The notes under the pieces were generated by a model that saw only the letters and a program-made list of their open reading frames with translations, had not been told where the DNA came from and made no database searches. Below are positions 8,039 to 16,088 of a stretch of DNA of 64,000 bases, piece by piece (position 1 is the stretch's first letter; each line of letters starts with the position of its first letter). The DNA is taken from NCBI GenBank assembly GCA_947561585.1, contig CANNZV010001835.1, positions 62,001 to 126,000 of the forward strand. Direction: 5' to 3'. The position numbers were made by a program, and so were the translations under genes. This DNA comes from Caprella mutica (lineage: Eukaryota; Arthropoda; Malacostraca; Amphipoda; Caprellidae).

Positions 8039-9116
8039 GGGTTGGTTGCTTCGTGAGACTCTCTTGGAGGGATGGCGGAATTTCACAAGTGGAGCGTCTA
8101 GGTCCGCTTTGGCTGTGGGAACGAGCGCAGCTGTCGCTGCGCTTGTCTTCTTTACCGAAGCCTGGAGTGTGCAGCAGACCATCGACTTGGAAGCGTCGAT
8201 GATTGACGCAGGCTTGACGACGTTAGAGATAGTTGTAGACGAGGTCCATGGCCCTTCTTGCGAGGCGCTTGCAATCAGCCCAGCAATTGCCGAAAGCGGG
8301 GCTTACAAGGAGCTCGGCCAGGCGGCCTTTGAATCGGCTCCGTTGAATCTGCTTCGAATCACCGGAGTCAGCTCAGGTCTGGCACGAACGTTTCTTTCAT
8401 CTGAGCCGGTTCCCAAGTCGGGCCACCATGTCTGGATTGGTCACAGCGTGTCGGCTCAGTTCGATGCTCCTGTTGGTGCCTCGCTGATTCTCGTTGACGA
8501 CGCCGGGCGTGACTTGGTCTCGGTCAGTGGTATCACCACTGAGGCCGCTGCGTGGGACTCGCTCTCGGGACGGGTTCTTGTTCCGCTCGTGGCTGAGGAA
8601 AAGATGAGCGGGTGCTACGTGGTAGTTGAGCCTTGGGCGTTGAGCGAAGTGCGAGATGGGGTCTCGGGGAGTCTGTCGGTCTCGGGCACGGAGGTAGGAA
8701 CAGTTTCAGCCTTTGGGCGCAACAGTTTCGAGAGCGACGCGGTGACAGACTTGGAGAGTCGACTGTCCAAGTGGTCGTGGATCGCTGGCTCCGGGATGCT
8801 CTTGTTGGCGTGGGCGACGGTCCTCAGATCGCGTCGAGCTGAGATGGCCCTGCTGGAGTTGTTGGGAATGCGTCGCACTGACCTTGCCGTCGCCGTAACG
8901 GTCGAAGCTGGTCTTTCACTCGTCTGTGGCTCCGTTTTGGGTTCGGCTGTAGCTGCATCTGCCCAGGCGGGGATCCAACCTCATGTGAGTGCTGAAGCTC
9001 TGTTGCTCGGGGGAGCCGCGACACTGTCAACGACTCTGCTTGTCGTGTCGGCTCAGATTCTCTGGATGTTCTTCAGACCCTCAGTGCCGATACACGAACA
9101 CATCAAGGACCGTTAG
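8028..9116 (+). CDS. FtsX/MacB-type ABC permease
   Basis: This 362-residue protein has one N-terminal membrane helix (SRSALAVGTSAAVAALVFFT), a large extracytoplasmic domain of about 200 residues, and three C-terminal helices (WIAGSGMLLLAWATV, GLSLVCGSVLGSAVAASAQA, and LLLGGAATLSTTLLVVSAQI). That is the MacB/FtsX four-helix plan. MALLELLGMRRTDLA before the second helix is the coupling region typical of these permeases. It overlaps the ATPase gene by 11 bases. It is mechanotransmission-type rather than channel-type, so it would act with the peptidoglycan-binding adaptor on an extracytoplasmic substrate. Confidence 0.88.
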   Translation: MSARGWLLRETLLEGWRNFTSGASRSALAVGTSAAVAALVFFTEAWSVQQTIDLEASMIDAGLTTLEIVVDEVHGPSCEALAISPAIAESGAYKELGQAAFESAPLNLLRITGVSSGLARTFLSSEPVPKSGHHVWIGHSVSAQFDAPVGASLILVDDAGRDLVSVSGITTEAAAWDSLSGRVLVPLVAEEKMSGCYVVVEPWALSEVRDGVSGSLSVSGTEVGTVSAFGRNSFESDAVTDLESRLSKWSWIAGSGMLLLAWATVLRSRRAEMALLELLGMRRTDLAVAVTVEAGLSLVCGSVLGSAVAASAQAGIQPHVSAEALLLGGAATLSTTLLVVSAQILWMFFRPSVPIHEHIKDR

Positions 9117-9407
9117 AAGTCTCCGGGGAGAAGGCCGGCAAACAGCGACGTGACTGGTTGGTGTCTACGGTGCTACCCCTGCGGTGCGTTCTTCCGAGTG
9201 GCAGGGGCTCGCCAGACAGCTTGAGGGCGCGACTTCAGCCTTCCGTGCTGGTGGCAGAACAGAACAAAACGTGGCTCGATGGCGTCGTCGGTTCTTGATC
9301 CGACTCCGACGAGGGGTGGGCTTCGGAGTCACAGGTGCTCGGCCGCTAGCCCGTCGACCAACAGACGCTGCTTCCTCCGCTGGCGGGATGTGGGGTAATC
9401 TCGCGTC
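9117..9407. other. 291-bp gap after the exporter operon
   Basis: No gene is supported here; overlapping Arg/Pro-rich open frames on both strands are shadows. No clear terminator hairpin with a T-run was found after the permease stop at 9116. Confidence 0.4.
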
Positions 9408-9572
9408 ATGCACACCCTTCGGAACTTCCTGCGCAAGTTCGTCCGGAACGATGGGCCGCCGCTGGTCCGGCACGATGGCCACGACACCGCTCAGAACGTC
9501 AGAGACTCCGGTGTCGCACCATCGTCGTTTGTGCTCAAGCAAGCTGCCAGAGGCAAGCAGCGAGGCAAATAG
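9408..9572 (+). CDS. Possible leaderless 54-residue protein
   Basis: The ATG at 9408 has no Shine-Dalgarno sequence, but TAATCT lies six bases upstream, the spacing of a -10 box for a leaderless actinobacterial transcript. The product is basic (MHTLRNFLRKFVRNDGPPLV ... ends AARGKQRGK). Nothing else supports it, and longer shadow frames overlap it. Confidence 0.25.
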   Translation: MHTLRNFLRKFVRNDGPPLVRHDGHDTAQNVRDSGVAPSSFVLKQAARGKQRGK

Positions 9573-10119
9573 CTCTGGCGGTCGAGTGCGTTGAGGGAGA
9601 GTTTCGCTGCAACAAGTCACTGCGATGTAACTCGGTCTTACTGTTGGCTGATGAGGACCCAGCGGATCGTGCGGGAGGCCATTGCGGCAACGAGGTCGGA
9701 CTAACCGACGCCGGACGAATGGGTTCACGACACGTTGTCCGAGGACTGTGTTCTGTTGCCAGTCTGCGGACTACTACCGCGCTGAGTGATTCAAACGGTC
9801 GGCCGAGAATTCTCGCTTGGACTCGCCGCTGTCATCGCCTTGCTTCCGATGTCCTCCTCGGATCCCCGTCGAGTGGCCGGTGTTGCGGCGACTATCCCTG
9901 AGGCCGCCAACCTGTGGCCTGGCCAAATCGGGATCAGGCGAGGGTCTCAGTGTCAGCCGATTGACTACCTCGTGTCTCCGGCAAAGCATGCGTCCCTCTT
10001 GTGCATCGTGGATTGTCGGCTCGACGTGCAGCCGTGAAAAGGGAGGCACTGCGCCCGCGTCGCATTCAGCTACTGCGTAGCCGCGAAATGCGTTTGCAAG
10101 TTCCACATACTTTGCCTTC
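9573..10119. other. 547-bp gap before the IS481 element
   Basis: No convincing ORF or RNA was recognised. The last bases abut the left inverted repeat of the IS. The stretch may be decayed coding sequence; open frames on both strands show no family resemblance. Confidence 0.35.
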
Positions 10120-11260
10120 GGTCCTTCCTGTCCGGGGGTTGAGGTTGCAGGTCCTTGAGTCGAGGGGCCTGGTGATGGACCCTGTGGTTCCTTCCAAAGA
10201 ATCAAAGGAAACCCATCACCATGACCACCTCTGCCCAGATCATCTATCAGCGACGCGTCCGTGTCCTGGATCAAGCAAAAGAGCTCAACAACATTTCCGA
10301 AGCCTGTCGACGCAACGGGGTGTCACGGACCCGGTACTACGAATGGCGTGACATCGCCGAGGCGTACGGTCTCGAAGCGTTGTGGCCCAAAGACCGCCGA
10401 CGACCCAACCAACCCAACGAGACCCCAACCCTGGTCGTGCACGACTTGATGACCATCGTCGTCATCGAACCAACCATCGGGTGCCGCCAAAACGCCGACC
10501 GCCTCGCCGAACTCGGCTACGAGATCTCCAAATCCACGGTGCAACGCATCCTGGTCGCTCACGGTCTCGGCCGCCGCCATCAACGCGTCGCCCGTGCTGC
10601 TGCGATCGCAGCGTTGTCCGGACTCATCACCGAGCCAATCGACACCGAGACGTCACCGTTCGGTTTCTGCCACTGGGCCGCCCAGCCAGGGGATTTGGTG
10701 GCGGTGGACTCGTTCTACATCGGCAAACTCAAAGGCGTCGGCAAGGTCTATCAACTCACCGCGATCGACACCGCGACACGGTGGGCGATCATCAAAATCG
10801 TGATCGGCCCGGTCAACGCTTCGCACACGATCGCGTTCATCGATCACGTCCGAAAGACCATGCGACGCCTCGGCTGGCCGGTTCGTCGGGTGTTGTCAGA
10901 CAACGGGCCCGAATACGTGGCCCGAGACTTCCAGAACCACCTCGCCGCTGTCAGCGTCACGCATGTGCGGATCCCACCTCGGTCACCGAACCACAACGCT
11001 GTGTGTGAACGGTTCCAAGGCACGATGCTGCAGGAGTGTTGGCGGCCAGCGTTCCACCGTCGCCATTTCGGCACGATCCGTCAGCTCCAAGCCGAAGCCG
11101 ACACCTGGCTTGTTCGCTACCACGGACGCCGACGGAACCACGGTGCGTTCATGGCTGGGCGCACCCCCAAACAAGTCCTCGACAACCACACACAACAGCA
11201 AGCATCATGACCACCAACCACAAAGCCCATCTGTCACCTCCAACCCCGGACCGGAAGACC
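10120..11260 (+). mobile_element. IS481-family insertion sequence, apparently intact
   Basis: One transposase gene is bracketed by imperfect inverted repeats of about 30 bp. The left end reads GGTCCTTCCTGTCCGGGGGT from 10120. The right end, as reverse complement from 11260, reads GGTCTTCCGGTCCGGGGTTG. Both continue into related G/T-rich sequence (GAGGTTGCAG versus GAGGTGACAG). Total length is about 1.14 kb, normal for the family. No clear target duplication is seen at the two outer edges, so the exact ends could be off by a few bases. Confidence 0.8.
10221..11210 (+). CDS. IS481-family transposase
   Basis: This 329-residue protein has an N-terminal HTH (KELNNISEACRRNGVSRTRY), a second winged-type HTH (GYEISKSTVQRILVAHGL) and an rve-type DDE integrase core. 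The catalytic residues are visible: Asp in LVAVDSFYIGK (near residue 163), Asp in VLSDNGPEYV (near 228) and Glu in NAVCERFQGT (near 263). The C-terminus ends with the usual YHGRRRNHGAFMAGRTP block. The full length and intact motifs suggest an active enzyme. RBS AAAGGA lies 11 bases before ATG 10221. Confidence 0.95.
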   Translation: MTTSAQIIYQRRVRVLDQAKELNNISEACRRNGVSRTRYYEWRDIAEAYGLEALWPKDRRRPNQPNETPTLVVHDLMTIVVIEPTIGCRQNADRLAELGYEISKSTVQRILVAHGLGRRHQRVARAAAIAALSGLITEPIDTETSPFGFCHWAAQPGDLVAVDSFYIGKLKGVGKVYQLTAIDTATRWAIIKIVIGPVNASHTIAFIDHVRKTMRRLGWPVRRVLSDNGPEYVARDFQNHLAAVSVTHVRIPPRSPNHNAVCERFQGTMLQECWRPAFHRRHFGTIRQLQAEADTWLVRYHGRRRNHGAFMAGRTPKQVLDNHTQQQAS

Positions 11261-11438
11261 TAGAGCTGCCCCATGCCCGACGCCGATGCCGTACGACGAC
11301 GACTTCGGAGAAACCGAAGAGGATCGCTCCGATGATAATGCCCACAACGTTCTCCACGCCGAAGAGGATCCCATTCTGATGAGCGTCAATGACAGGGTCG
11401 AAATCGGGCCCTTGGGTCGGACGGCTCGTCGCAAGCAA
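11261..11438 (-). pseudogene. Possible membrane-protein fragment cut by the IS481 right end
   Basis: The minus-strand frame reads a strongly hydrophobic helix (GILFGVENVVGIIIGAILFG followed by FSEVVVVRHRRR) and then runs into the IS right end at 11260, where the sense is lost. The positively charged RHRRR after the helix is what a real membrane anchor shows. The N-terminal limit is unclear. This may be the remnant of a small membrane protein disrupted by the insertion. Confidence 0.3.
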
Positions 11439-11563
11439 GGTCCTTTCTCAGATCGTCCCTGGGCAGGCGCAAAGTGGTGTCCGACCCAGAGCCCGAACGG
11501 CAGCAAAGAGCCTCGGATCGAACAGGGTGATTCTAGGTTGAGAGCCGTTTGCGAGATCGGGCT

Positions 11564-11743
11564 TTAGATCTTGGCGAAGCGTGTTGGCTTCTTGCCAGAT
11601 CCCTTGAAGTTGGCATCTGGCCCGACGTCCTTGAGACTGCCAGATGCAAGTAGCGCGGCGATTGCCTTGCGAACAGTCATCGTTGAGGCACCGGTCAGAT
11701 TCTCAAGCTCACGAGTCGTGAAGGGTTTAGCTAAGTCCTCTGG
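11564..11743 (-). pseudogene. Winged-HTH protein, C-terminal remnant
   Basis: The open minus frame reads PFTTRELENLTGASTMTVRK, then AIAALLASGSLKDVGPDAN and ends KGSGKKPTRFAKI followed by TAA. This is a convincing helix-turn-helix with wing. An in-frame stop (11744-11746) lies directly upstream and no ATG or GTG precedes the HTH, so the N-terminus is missing. A C-terminal domain ending in a Lys/Arg-rich RFAK motif is common in mobile-element regulators. It lies between the IS and the partition operon. Confidence 0.5.
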
Positions 11744-11753
11744 CTACACGCCC

Positions 11754-11779
11754 CGCTCCCCCACCGTCAGGTGGGAGCG
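11754..11779 (-). terminator. Hairpin after the partition operon
   Basis: Arms CGCTCCC(CC)ACC and GGTGGGAGCG with loop GTCA lie 13-38 bases past the stop of the 11792-12403 gene on the minus strand. There is no T-run, so intrinsic termination is uncertain. Confidence 0.35.
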
Positions 11780-11791
11780 CTGGTCACATCG

Positions 11792-12403
11792 TTATCGCTC
11801 GTCGGCGAGTTGTGGCGTGTGGTGTCGTCGGATGCAGTCGTCGACGACAACGGCGACTGATGCCGAGACCGCCGCGGCGAGGTCTTGAAGCGCTTCGGCT
11901 TCTGCTGGCGTGATGGTCAAGGTGGTCGGGACTTTGGCCTCGCCTCGCGGCATTTGACGAACCACGCGACGCGCTGGAGCGAATCCGTCATCGGCTGCGG
12001 GTGGTGGTGTTTCGTCTCGGAGTTGTTGGTGGGCGGCTCGTATCGCGTTCATTGCTTCGACGCCGAGTGAGGAGGCGTTGGCGTGCACCGACTGGTCGAG
12101 GAGTACTCGTGTGTCTTTGCGGAGATGGACCAGGACTTGGCGGAGTCGCCCGGCTGGGCGGCCGAGGAGTTTGGGCTCTTCGGGTTCGGGGCTCGCCTTG
12201 GGTTTCGACTTCTTCGCCTTGGCTGGCATTGACGGCGCTGCTTTGGGCGTTGGTGTCGCTTCGGGTTCGGGTTGAGCTGGGACGTCTTCCGCCGCCGGTT
12301 CAGCTGCTGGCGGGGGCGGAGGTGGCGGGGCGATCTTGGATGCGCGTTTCGCTGCGGCGATGCCTGAGCCGGGCTTGGACGACATGTCGTTGGTGTCGCT
12401 CAT
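11792..12403 (-). CDS. ParA-partner protein, Pro/Ala-rich N-terminus with helical DNA-binding-like C-terminus
   Basis: This 203-residue protein starts at an ATG overlapping the parA stop (ATGA). Residues 1-80 are a low-complexity Pro/Ala/Lys tract (SKIAPPPPPPPAAEPAAED and similar). Residues about 85-130 (GRLRQVLVHLRKDTRVLLDQ ... GVEAMNAIRAAHQQLRDE) form amphipathic helices, and the C-terminus repeats a helical block (LTITPAEAEALQDLAAAVSA). In type I partition operons the gene after parA encodes the centromere-binding protein, and a disordered basic N-terminus that touches ParA is usual. No classical ParB nuclease-like domain is present, so this would be a small ParB-like or ParG-like partner; inference from operon position. 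Confidence 0.6.
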   Translation of the reverse strand: MSDTNDMSSKPGSGIAAAKRASKIAPPPPPPPAAEPAAEDVPAQPEPEATPTPKAAPSMPAKAKKSKPKASPEPEEPKLLGRPAGRLRQVLVHLRKDTRVLLDQSVHANASSLGVEAMNAIRAAHQQLRDETPPPAADDGFAPARRVVRQMPRGEAKVPTTLTITPAEAEALQDLAAAVSASVAVVVDDCIRRHHTPQLADER

Positions 12404-13254
12404 GGGGTGGTTGCATTTTGGTTGCGGGTGGCGAAGTCGGCGAGGAACTCATCGGCGAGGCGTTGGTAGTCACCAGCGAGGCCCCCGGCCGATTGGCTGT
12501 ACTCCCCCGCTTTTGCGGTTTCGGCTTTGGTTTCGTACTCGTGGAGGAGGAGCCCGTTGTTGCGGGCGAGCGCGCCTTGTTCGAGGTGGTGGATTGTTGT
12601 TGCATACGTCGGGACAAGGTCGTCGAGGAGGGTGGCGAGTTCGTTTCTTGCGGTGCGCTCGATGCGGCTGGATCCTCTGCCGACGCCGGTGAGGACGACG
12701 CCCATGAGTTCCAGTGCGGGGTTGAACTTCTGGGCGTCGAGGTAGTTGCGGCACAGCCGGTCGAGTCCGCGAATGCTGCCGAGGTCGGGTTTGGTTGGGA
12801 TGAGGATGTAGTGGCTGGCGGTGAGGATGGTTTGTTGCAGGACCTTCTCCCCCGGCGGTGAGTCGATGAGGATGAGGTTGTATTGCGAAGCAAGCGGCTT
12901 GATGGCGGTCTCGAGTGCGCCGACGGCTTCGGTGATTTGTCCGGCGGCCAATCGATTCTGGAGGGATCCAACGGCGGAGGCGAGATCCTCCCCTGCTGGA
13001 ATCAGGTCGAGTCCTGGTCGAACGTCGCGAATGGGTTCGGGGGTTTGGCCGGTTTCGAGGGCTTGTCGGAGTCCGGCTCCGAAGTCGCTTTCGTTTTCGG
13101 CTCCGAGGTCGAGGGCGACGTGTCCTTGGGGGTCCATGTCGATGGCGAGGACTCTCCACCCTGAGAGTGCGGCGATGCCGGCGAGGTTGGCGACCACGCT
13201 GGTTTTGTAGACGCCTCCTTTGCCGTTGGCTATGGCAACCATGTTGCTGATCAT
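12400..13254 (-). CDS. parA: ParA-family partition ATPase with altered Walker A
   Basis: I chose the ATG at 13254 (AAAGGG at 6-base spacing); it gives 284 residues starting MISNMVAIANGKGGVYKTSV. The deviant Walker A is KGGVYKTS, where the glycine before the catalytic Lys-Thr is Tyr. Other ParA features are present: switch I-like AIDMDPQGHVALDLG, Walker B LILIDSPPGEK (Pro-Pro-Gly in place of the usual hydrophobic run) and IPTKPDLGSIRGLDRL. Known role: nucleoid-bound ATPase that moves plasmid or chromosomal cargo bound by its partner. It is co-transcribed with the partner gene (ATGA overlap), and a repeat-rich gap lies upstream. Confidence 0.9.
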   Translation of the reverse strand: MISNMVAIANGKGGVYKTSVVANLAGIAALSGWRVLAIDMDPQGHVALDLGAENESDFGAGLRQALETGQTPEPIRDVRPGLDLIPAGEDLASAVGSLQNRLAAGQITEAVGALETAIKPLASQYNLILIDSPPGEKVLQQTILTASHYILIPTKPDLGSIRGLDRLCRNYLDAQKFNPALELMGVVLTGVGRGSSRIERTARNELATLLDDLVPTYATTIHHLEQGALARNNGLLLHEYETKAETAKAGEYSQSAGGLAGDYQRLADEFLADFATRNQNATTP

Positions 13255-13491
13255 GCGTAACCCTTTGGTATCCGTGCGGTAACGGTACTGTAGATGTGCG
13301 TTATCAGTGAGGTTAGCATGTTGTAGCGCGGGGTAGACGAGGGGATTTCGTTCAGGACGCTGTGAGCCCTTCTCAGCGATTCTGTGAGCCGGGTTCGGTA
13401 AAGGCCGGGCTTCGCCTCGCAGTCGCTCACAGGCCGTTCTGCGTCGCTCTGGGCTGACCAATCGCTATCGGTAGCGAACGGCGGGCTCGAG

Positions 13492-13512
13492 ATGATTGGC
13501 ATTGCCAATCAT
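13492..13512. promoter_or_regulatory. Perfect 10-bp inverted repeat, operator or parS-like site
   Basis: ATGATTGGCA, one central T, then TGCCAATCAT: a perfect palindrome apart from its centre, 238 bases upstream of the parA start. It is a likely binding site for the partition partner or for the HTH protein encoded at 13925. Confidence 0.55.
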
Positions 13513-13547
13513 TGCGTCAAGCCCGGGCATCGGACCGTTGTCCAGAG

Positions 13548-13895
13548 TCGTGCATAGGGTATGCGGTAGACGTCAGTGCGTATGGGTGTGCCTAGTGCGC
13601 AGGCAGCGGCACATGACGAGTGTCGTCACGAAAGTGCTGGTCGACATGCATGGCCGGCCCTGTCGAGCGAGCCGCCGTGCGCATAGGCAAGCCATGTGCG
13701 TGGCGATCTGCATTGCCTGCCATACCTATGGGCATGCACCGGCTTCGCTGAGTGCTTGCAGCGGGTATGCACGTGCCAATGGGCTGCCTATGGGCAGAGC
13801 TTGCGTTGAGCGGGGGAGCGAGGCTCCACAGCCTGCCTGTGTGCTGGCGTTTGCGTAGCGGTTGCCCATGGCAAGCCCATAGGTATCCGCAGGGG
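13548..13895. repeat. Clustered short repeats (CCTATGGGCA-like words)
   Basis: Related words recur on both strands: GCATAGGGTATGC (13551-13563, itself an inverted repeat), GCGCATAGGCAAGCC, ACCTATGGGCATGC, GGTATGCACGTGCC, CTGCCTATGGGCAG, and TGCCCATGGCAAGCCCATAG. They share a core of roughly GCCYATRGGCA. Such iterated palindromic words beside parA fit a partition-complex loading site; alternatively they are initiator-binding iterons. Confidence 0.5.
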
Positions 13896-13924
13896 CGGTT
13901 GTTGAGCCTCGTAGTGTTGGGGTT

Positions 13925-14695
13925 ATGGAGAGCATCAAGGCCGATGTCGGTGAATCGTTGTCGCTGCGCGAAGCCGCTGAGGTGTTCGGGGTCTCGGTCG
14001 ACACGCTGCGACGACGAATCAAAGATAATCGCTTGCCAGAGGTCGAGTCTGTGCAGGGTCAGTACGGTTCTGAGTATCGCTTGCCTATCGGTTCGCTCAA
14101 GGCGGTGTCAGAGCGCGAGGGGTGGGCGATGGGTGTTGTCGATGCCGAGGGTGCCGATACCGGCCCTATGCAAACCCCTGCGCAAGCGGTAGGCATTGGT
14201 ATTCCGGAGGAGCTTCTTGACCGTCTGCTTGCTGCGGAGGGGTCCGCAGCAGGGTCGGCAGCGGAATTGAACGCAGCACAAGACCGGTTGCGGGGGTTGG
14301 AAGCTCAGCTTCATCAGGCTCGCAACGATCTCGAGCACGAGCGGTCGGAAAGCGAGCGGCTTCGAGCCGATCTCGCCGAGTCTGCAAAAGCTGAGGCGGT
14401 GGCGACCGCTCGTACTGAAGAGGTCAAAGCTCGGGTTGCTGACCTGGAGCGCGAGGTGGCGCGGGCGACAGAGAACCAAGCCGAACTTGAGTTGGCCCGC
14501 GAGACCTCGGCGGCTGCAACACAAGCAGCGGAGCAGGACCGGGATCTCATCAAAGCCGAAGCGGCGGAGTTGTCGGCTCGGGTTGATGAATTGGAGCAGG
14601 AGCGTCATGCACTGGAGCGGGCCCGCTCGGAGGCGCAGGCTTCCCTTGGTTGGTTGGGTCGCCGCAGGCTCAAGAAGGCAAGCAGCGGAACCTGA
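13925..14695 (+). CDS. MerR/excisionase-type HTH protein with long coiled coil
   Basis: This 256-residue protein starts with a winged HTH (SLREAAEVFGVSVDTLRRRI, then KDNRLPEVESV and a wing before LPIGSLKAV), like excisionases and KfrA-type plasmid regulators. Residues about 110-245 are an uninterrupted Glu/Ala/Arg-rich coiled coil (LEAQLHQARNDLEHERSESE and onward), and the end is basic (GWLGRRRLKKASSGT). DNA-binding plus long coiled coil is the plan of KfrA-like plasmid-stability proteins. It is divergent from parA across the repeat-rich gap. A second protein of the same plan lies at 17910. Role inferred: plasmid maintenance or repression at the gap. Confidence 0.75.
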   Translation: MESIKADVGESLSLREAAEVFGVSVDTLRRRIKDNRLPEVESVQGQYGSEYRLPIGSLKAVSEREGWAMGVVDAEGADTGPMQTPAQAVGIGIPEELLDRLLAAEGSAAGSAAELNAAQDRLRGLEAQLHQARNDLEHERSESERLRADLAESAKAEAVATARTEEVKARVADLEREVARATENQAELELARETSAAATQAAEQDRDLIKAEAAELSARVDELEQERHALERARSEAQASLGWLGRRRLKKASSGT

Positions 14696-14720
14696 CCGGG
14701 CTGGTCGTCCCTGGCGGTGG

Positions 14721-16088
14721 TCAGAAGGTGCCGGGGCGGGCGAGGTTTTCGAAGCTGGTGAATTGGGGGAGGAACGCGACTTTGACAGTGCCGGTGGGTC
14801 CAGCTCGGTGTTTCGCGACGATGAGTTCGGCCAGCCCGCGGTCGGGAGAGTCCTTGTTGTAGATCTCGTCTCGGTACAAGAAGGTGACGGTGTCGGCGTC
14901 GGCTTCGATCGCGCCGGACTCGCGTAGATCAGCGAGGCTGGGGCGTTTGTCGACTCGTTGTTCGACGCCTCGGTTGACTTGGGCGAGGCAGACGACCGGG
15001 ACGTTGAGTTCCTTGGCGAGAAGTTTGAGGCCTCGTGATTGGGCCGCGACTTCTCGTTCACGGGTGGAGGCATTGCCGGTACCGGTGGTGTCCATGAGTT
15101 GGAGGTAGTCGATGACGATGAGGTCAATACCGCCGGCTTTGGCTGCCACTCGTCGTGATTCGGATCGCAGCGACGAGATCGTGGTGGCGGAGGATTCGTT
15201 GAGGTAGAGATTGGTGGCGGCGAGGGTGTCGACGGTGGCGCCAATGCGGTCACGGTCACCGGGTTTGAGGTGGCCGGTGCGGATGCGGTTGGCGTCGATG
15301 CGACCATGGGCCGAGACGAATCGTTTGAGGATCTCGATCCCTGCCATTTCGAGGGTGAATAGTGCGACGGTTTTGTTGTCGTTGATGGCGGCGTGGGTGG
15401 AGACTGATGCGGCGAACGCTGATTTTCCCATGGCGGGGCGGGCGGCGACGATGTTGAGAGTGCCGGGCTGGTATCCGGACAGGAGTCGGTCATAGTCAGC
15501 GAATCCGGTGGCGACGCCTCGGATAGCTCCGGGGTTCGCTGCTCGCAGGTCTATGTCGGCCAGAGCGTCTGGGGCGTAGGTGGCGAGGGTGTTGGTGCGA
15601 GTGATGGGGGAGTCGTTCGACACCTCATAGATCGCTTGTTCGGCGGCTTGGATGACGTCTTCGGCTTGGCTTTGCCCGGATGCCATGGCGGTGTCGATGA
15701 TTTCTCGTGCGGTGGAGATGAGGCGGCGGAGGCGGCTGTTGCGGGTGATGATGGCGGCGTAGTGCCCGGCGTTGCCGGTGGTTGGGGTTTCGGCTTGCAG
15801 ATCAATCAGGGTGGCGTGGCCGCCGATGGCGTCGAGCAGGTTCGCTGCGTCGAGTTGGCCAGCGACGGTGATGGCGTCGATGGGTTCGCCTCGGGCGGAC
15901 AGGATTTGGATGGCGTCGAAGATATGGCCGTGGGCGGGCCGGTAGAAGTCGGCTGGGCTCAGGGATTGTTCGGCGACGTCGAAGAGTGCGTTGGGGTTGA
16001 GCATCAGCGCACCGAGCGCGGCGCCTTCAGCTTGGAGATCATGAGGTGGGACCTGGCCAGCGAAGGGAGTGGGGGAGTGGTCAGTCAT
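14721..16088 (-). CDS. dnaB: Replicative DNA helicase, DnaB family
   Basis: The ATG at 16088 overlaps the upstream gene's stop (TGATG); a TTG one codon earlier is less likely. The product has 455 residues. It contains the N-terminal DnaB domain (PHDLQAEGAALGALMLNPNA), a linker, and the RecA-like core with Walker A ARPAMGKSAF (near residue 220), Walker B LIVIDYLQLM, and the C-terminal SLADLRESGAIEADADTVTF block ending in ELIVAKHRAGPTGTVKV. Placement directly after an initiator-like gene, far from chromosomal dnaB neighbours, suggests an element-specific helicase, as in actinobacterial plasmid rep1-rep2 pairs. Confidence 0.95.
   Translation of the reverse strand: MTDHSPTPFAGQVPPHDLQAEGAALGALMLNPNALFDVAEQSLSPADFYRPAHGHIFDAIQILSARGEPIDAITVAGQLDAANLLDAIGGHATLIDLQAETPTTGNAGHYAAIITRNSRLRRLISTAREIIDTAMASGQSQAEDVIQAAEQAIYEVSNDSPITRTNTLATYAPDALADIDLRAANPGAIRGVATGFADYDRLLSGYQPGTLNIVAARPAMGKSAFAASVSTHAAINDNKTVALFTLEMAGIEILKRFVSAHGRIDANRIRTGHLKPGDRDRIGATVDTLAATNLYLNESSATTISSLRSESRRVAAKAGGIDLIVIDYLQLMDTTGTGNASTREREVAAQSRGLKLLAKELNVPVVCLAQVNRGVEQRVDKRPSLADLRESGAIEADADTVTFLYRDEIYNKDSPDRGLAELIVAKHRAGPTGTVKVAFLPQFTSFENLARPGTF

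Larger units (their letters stand above)
13255..13924. other. 670-bp non-coding, repeat-rich gap between parA and a divergent HTH/coiled-coil gene; candidate centromere or origin
   Basis: No gene is supported. The gap holds a perfect inverted repeat at 13492-13512 and, from about 13548 to 13895, many short related words built on CCTATGGGCA / TGCCCATAGG and GCATAGG / GTATGC (see the separate entries). Divergent transcription on both sides, an adjacent partition operon and clustered repeats are the usual picture of a plasmid partition site (parS) or origin. Confidence 0.5.

Noticed and set aside
9165..9728. 187-residue minus-strand ORF after the exporter operon
   Set aside because: Arg/Pro-rich, no RBS, no family resemblance.
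12001..12861. 286-residue plus-strand ORF
   Set aside because: Antisense shadow of parA and its partner gene, Arg/Val/Gly-rich with no family features.
13548..13895. CRISPR array
   Set aside because: Repeats are about 10 bp, vary in sequence and orientation, and have irregular spacing; no cas genes in the window.
14108..15493. 461-residue minus-strand ORF
   Set aside because: Shadow of dnaB in another frame and of the coiled-coil gene; Ser/Pro/Thr low complexity.
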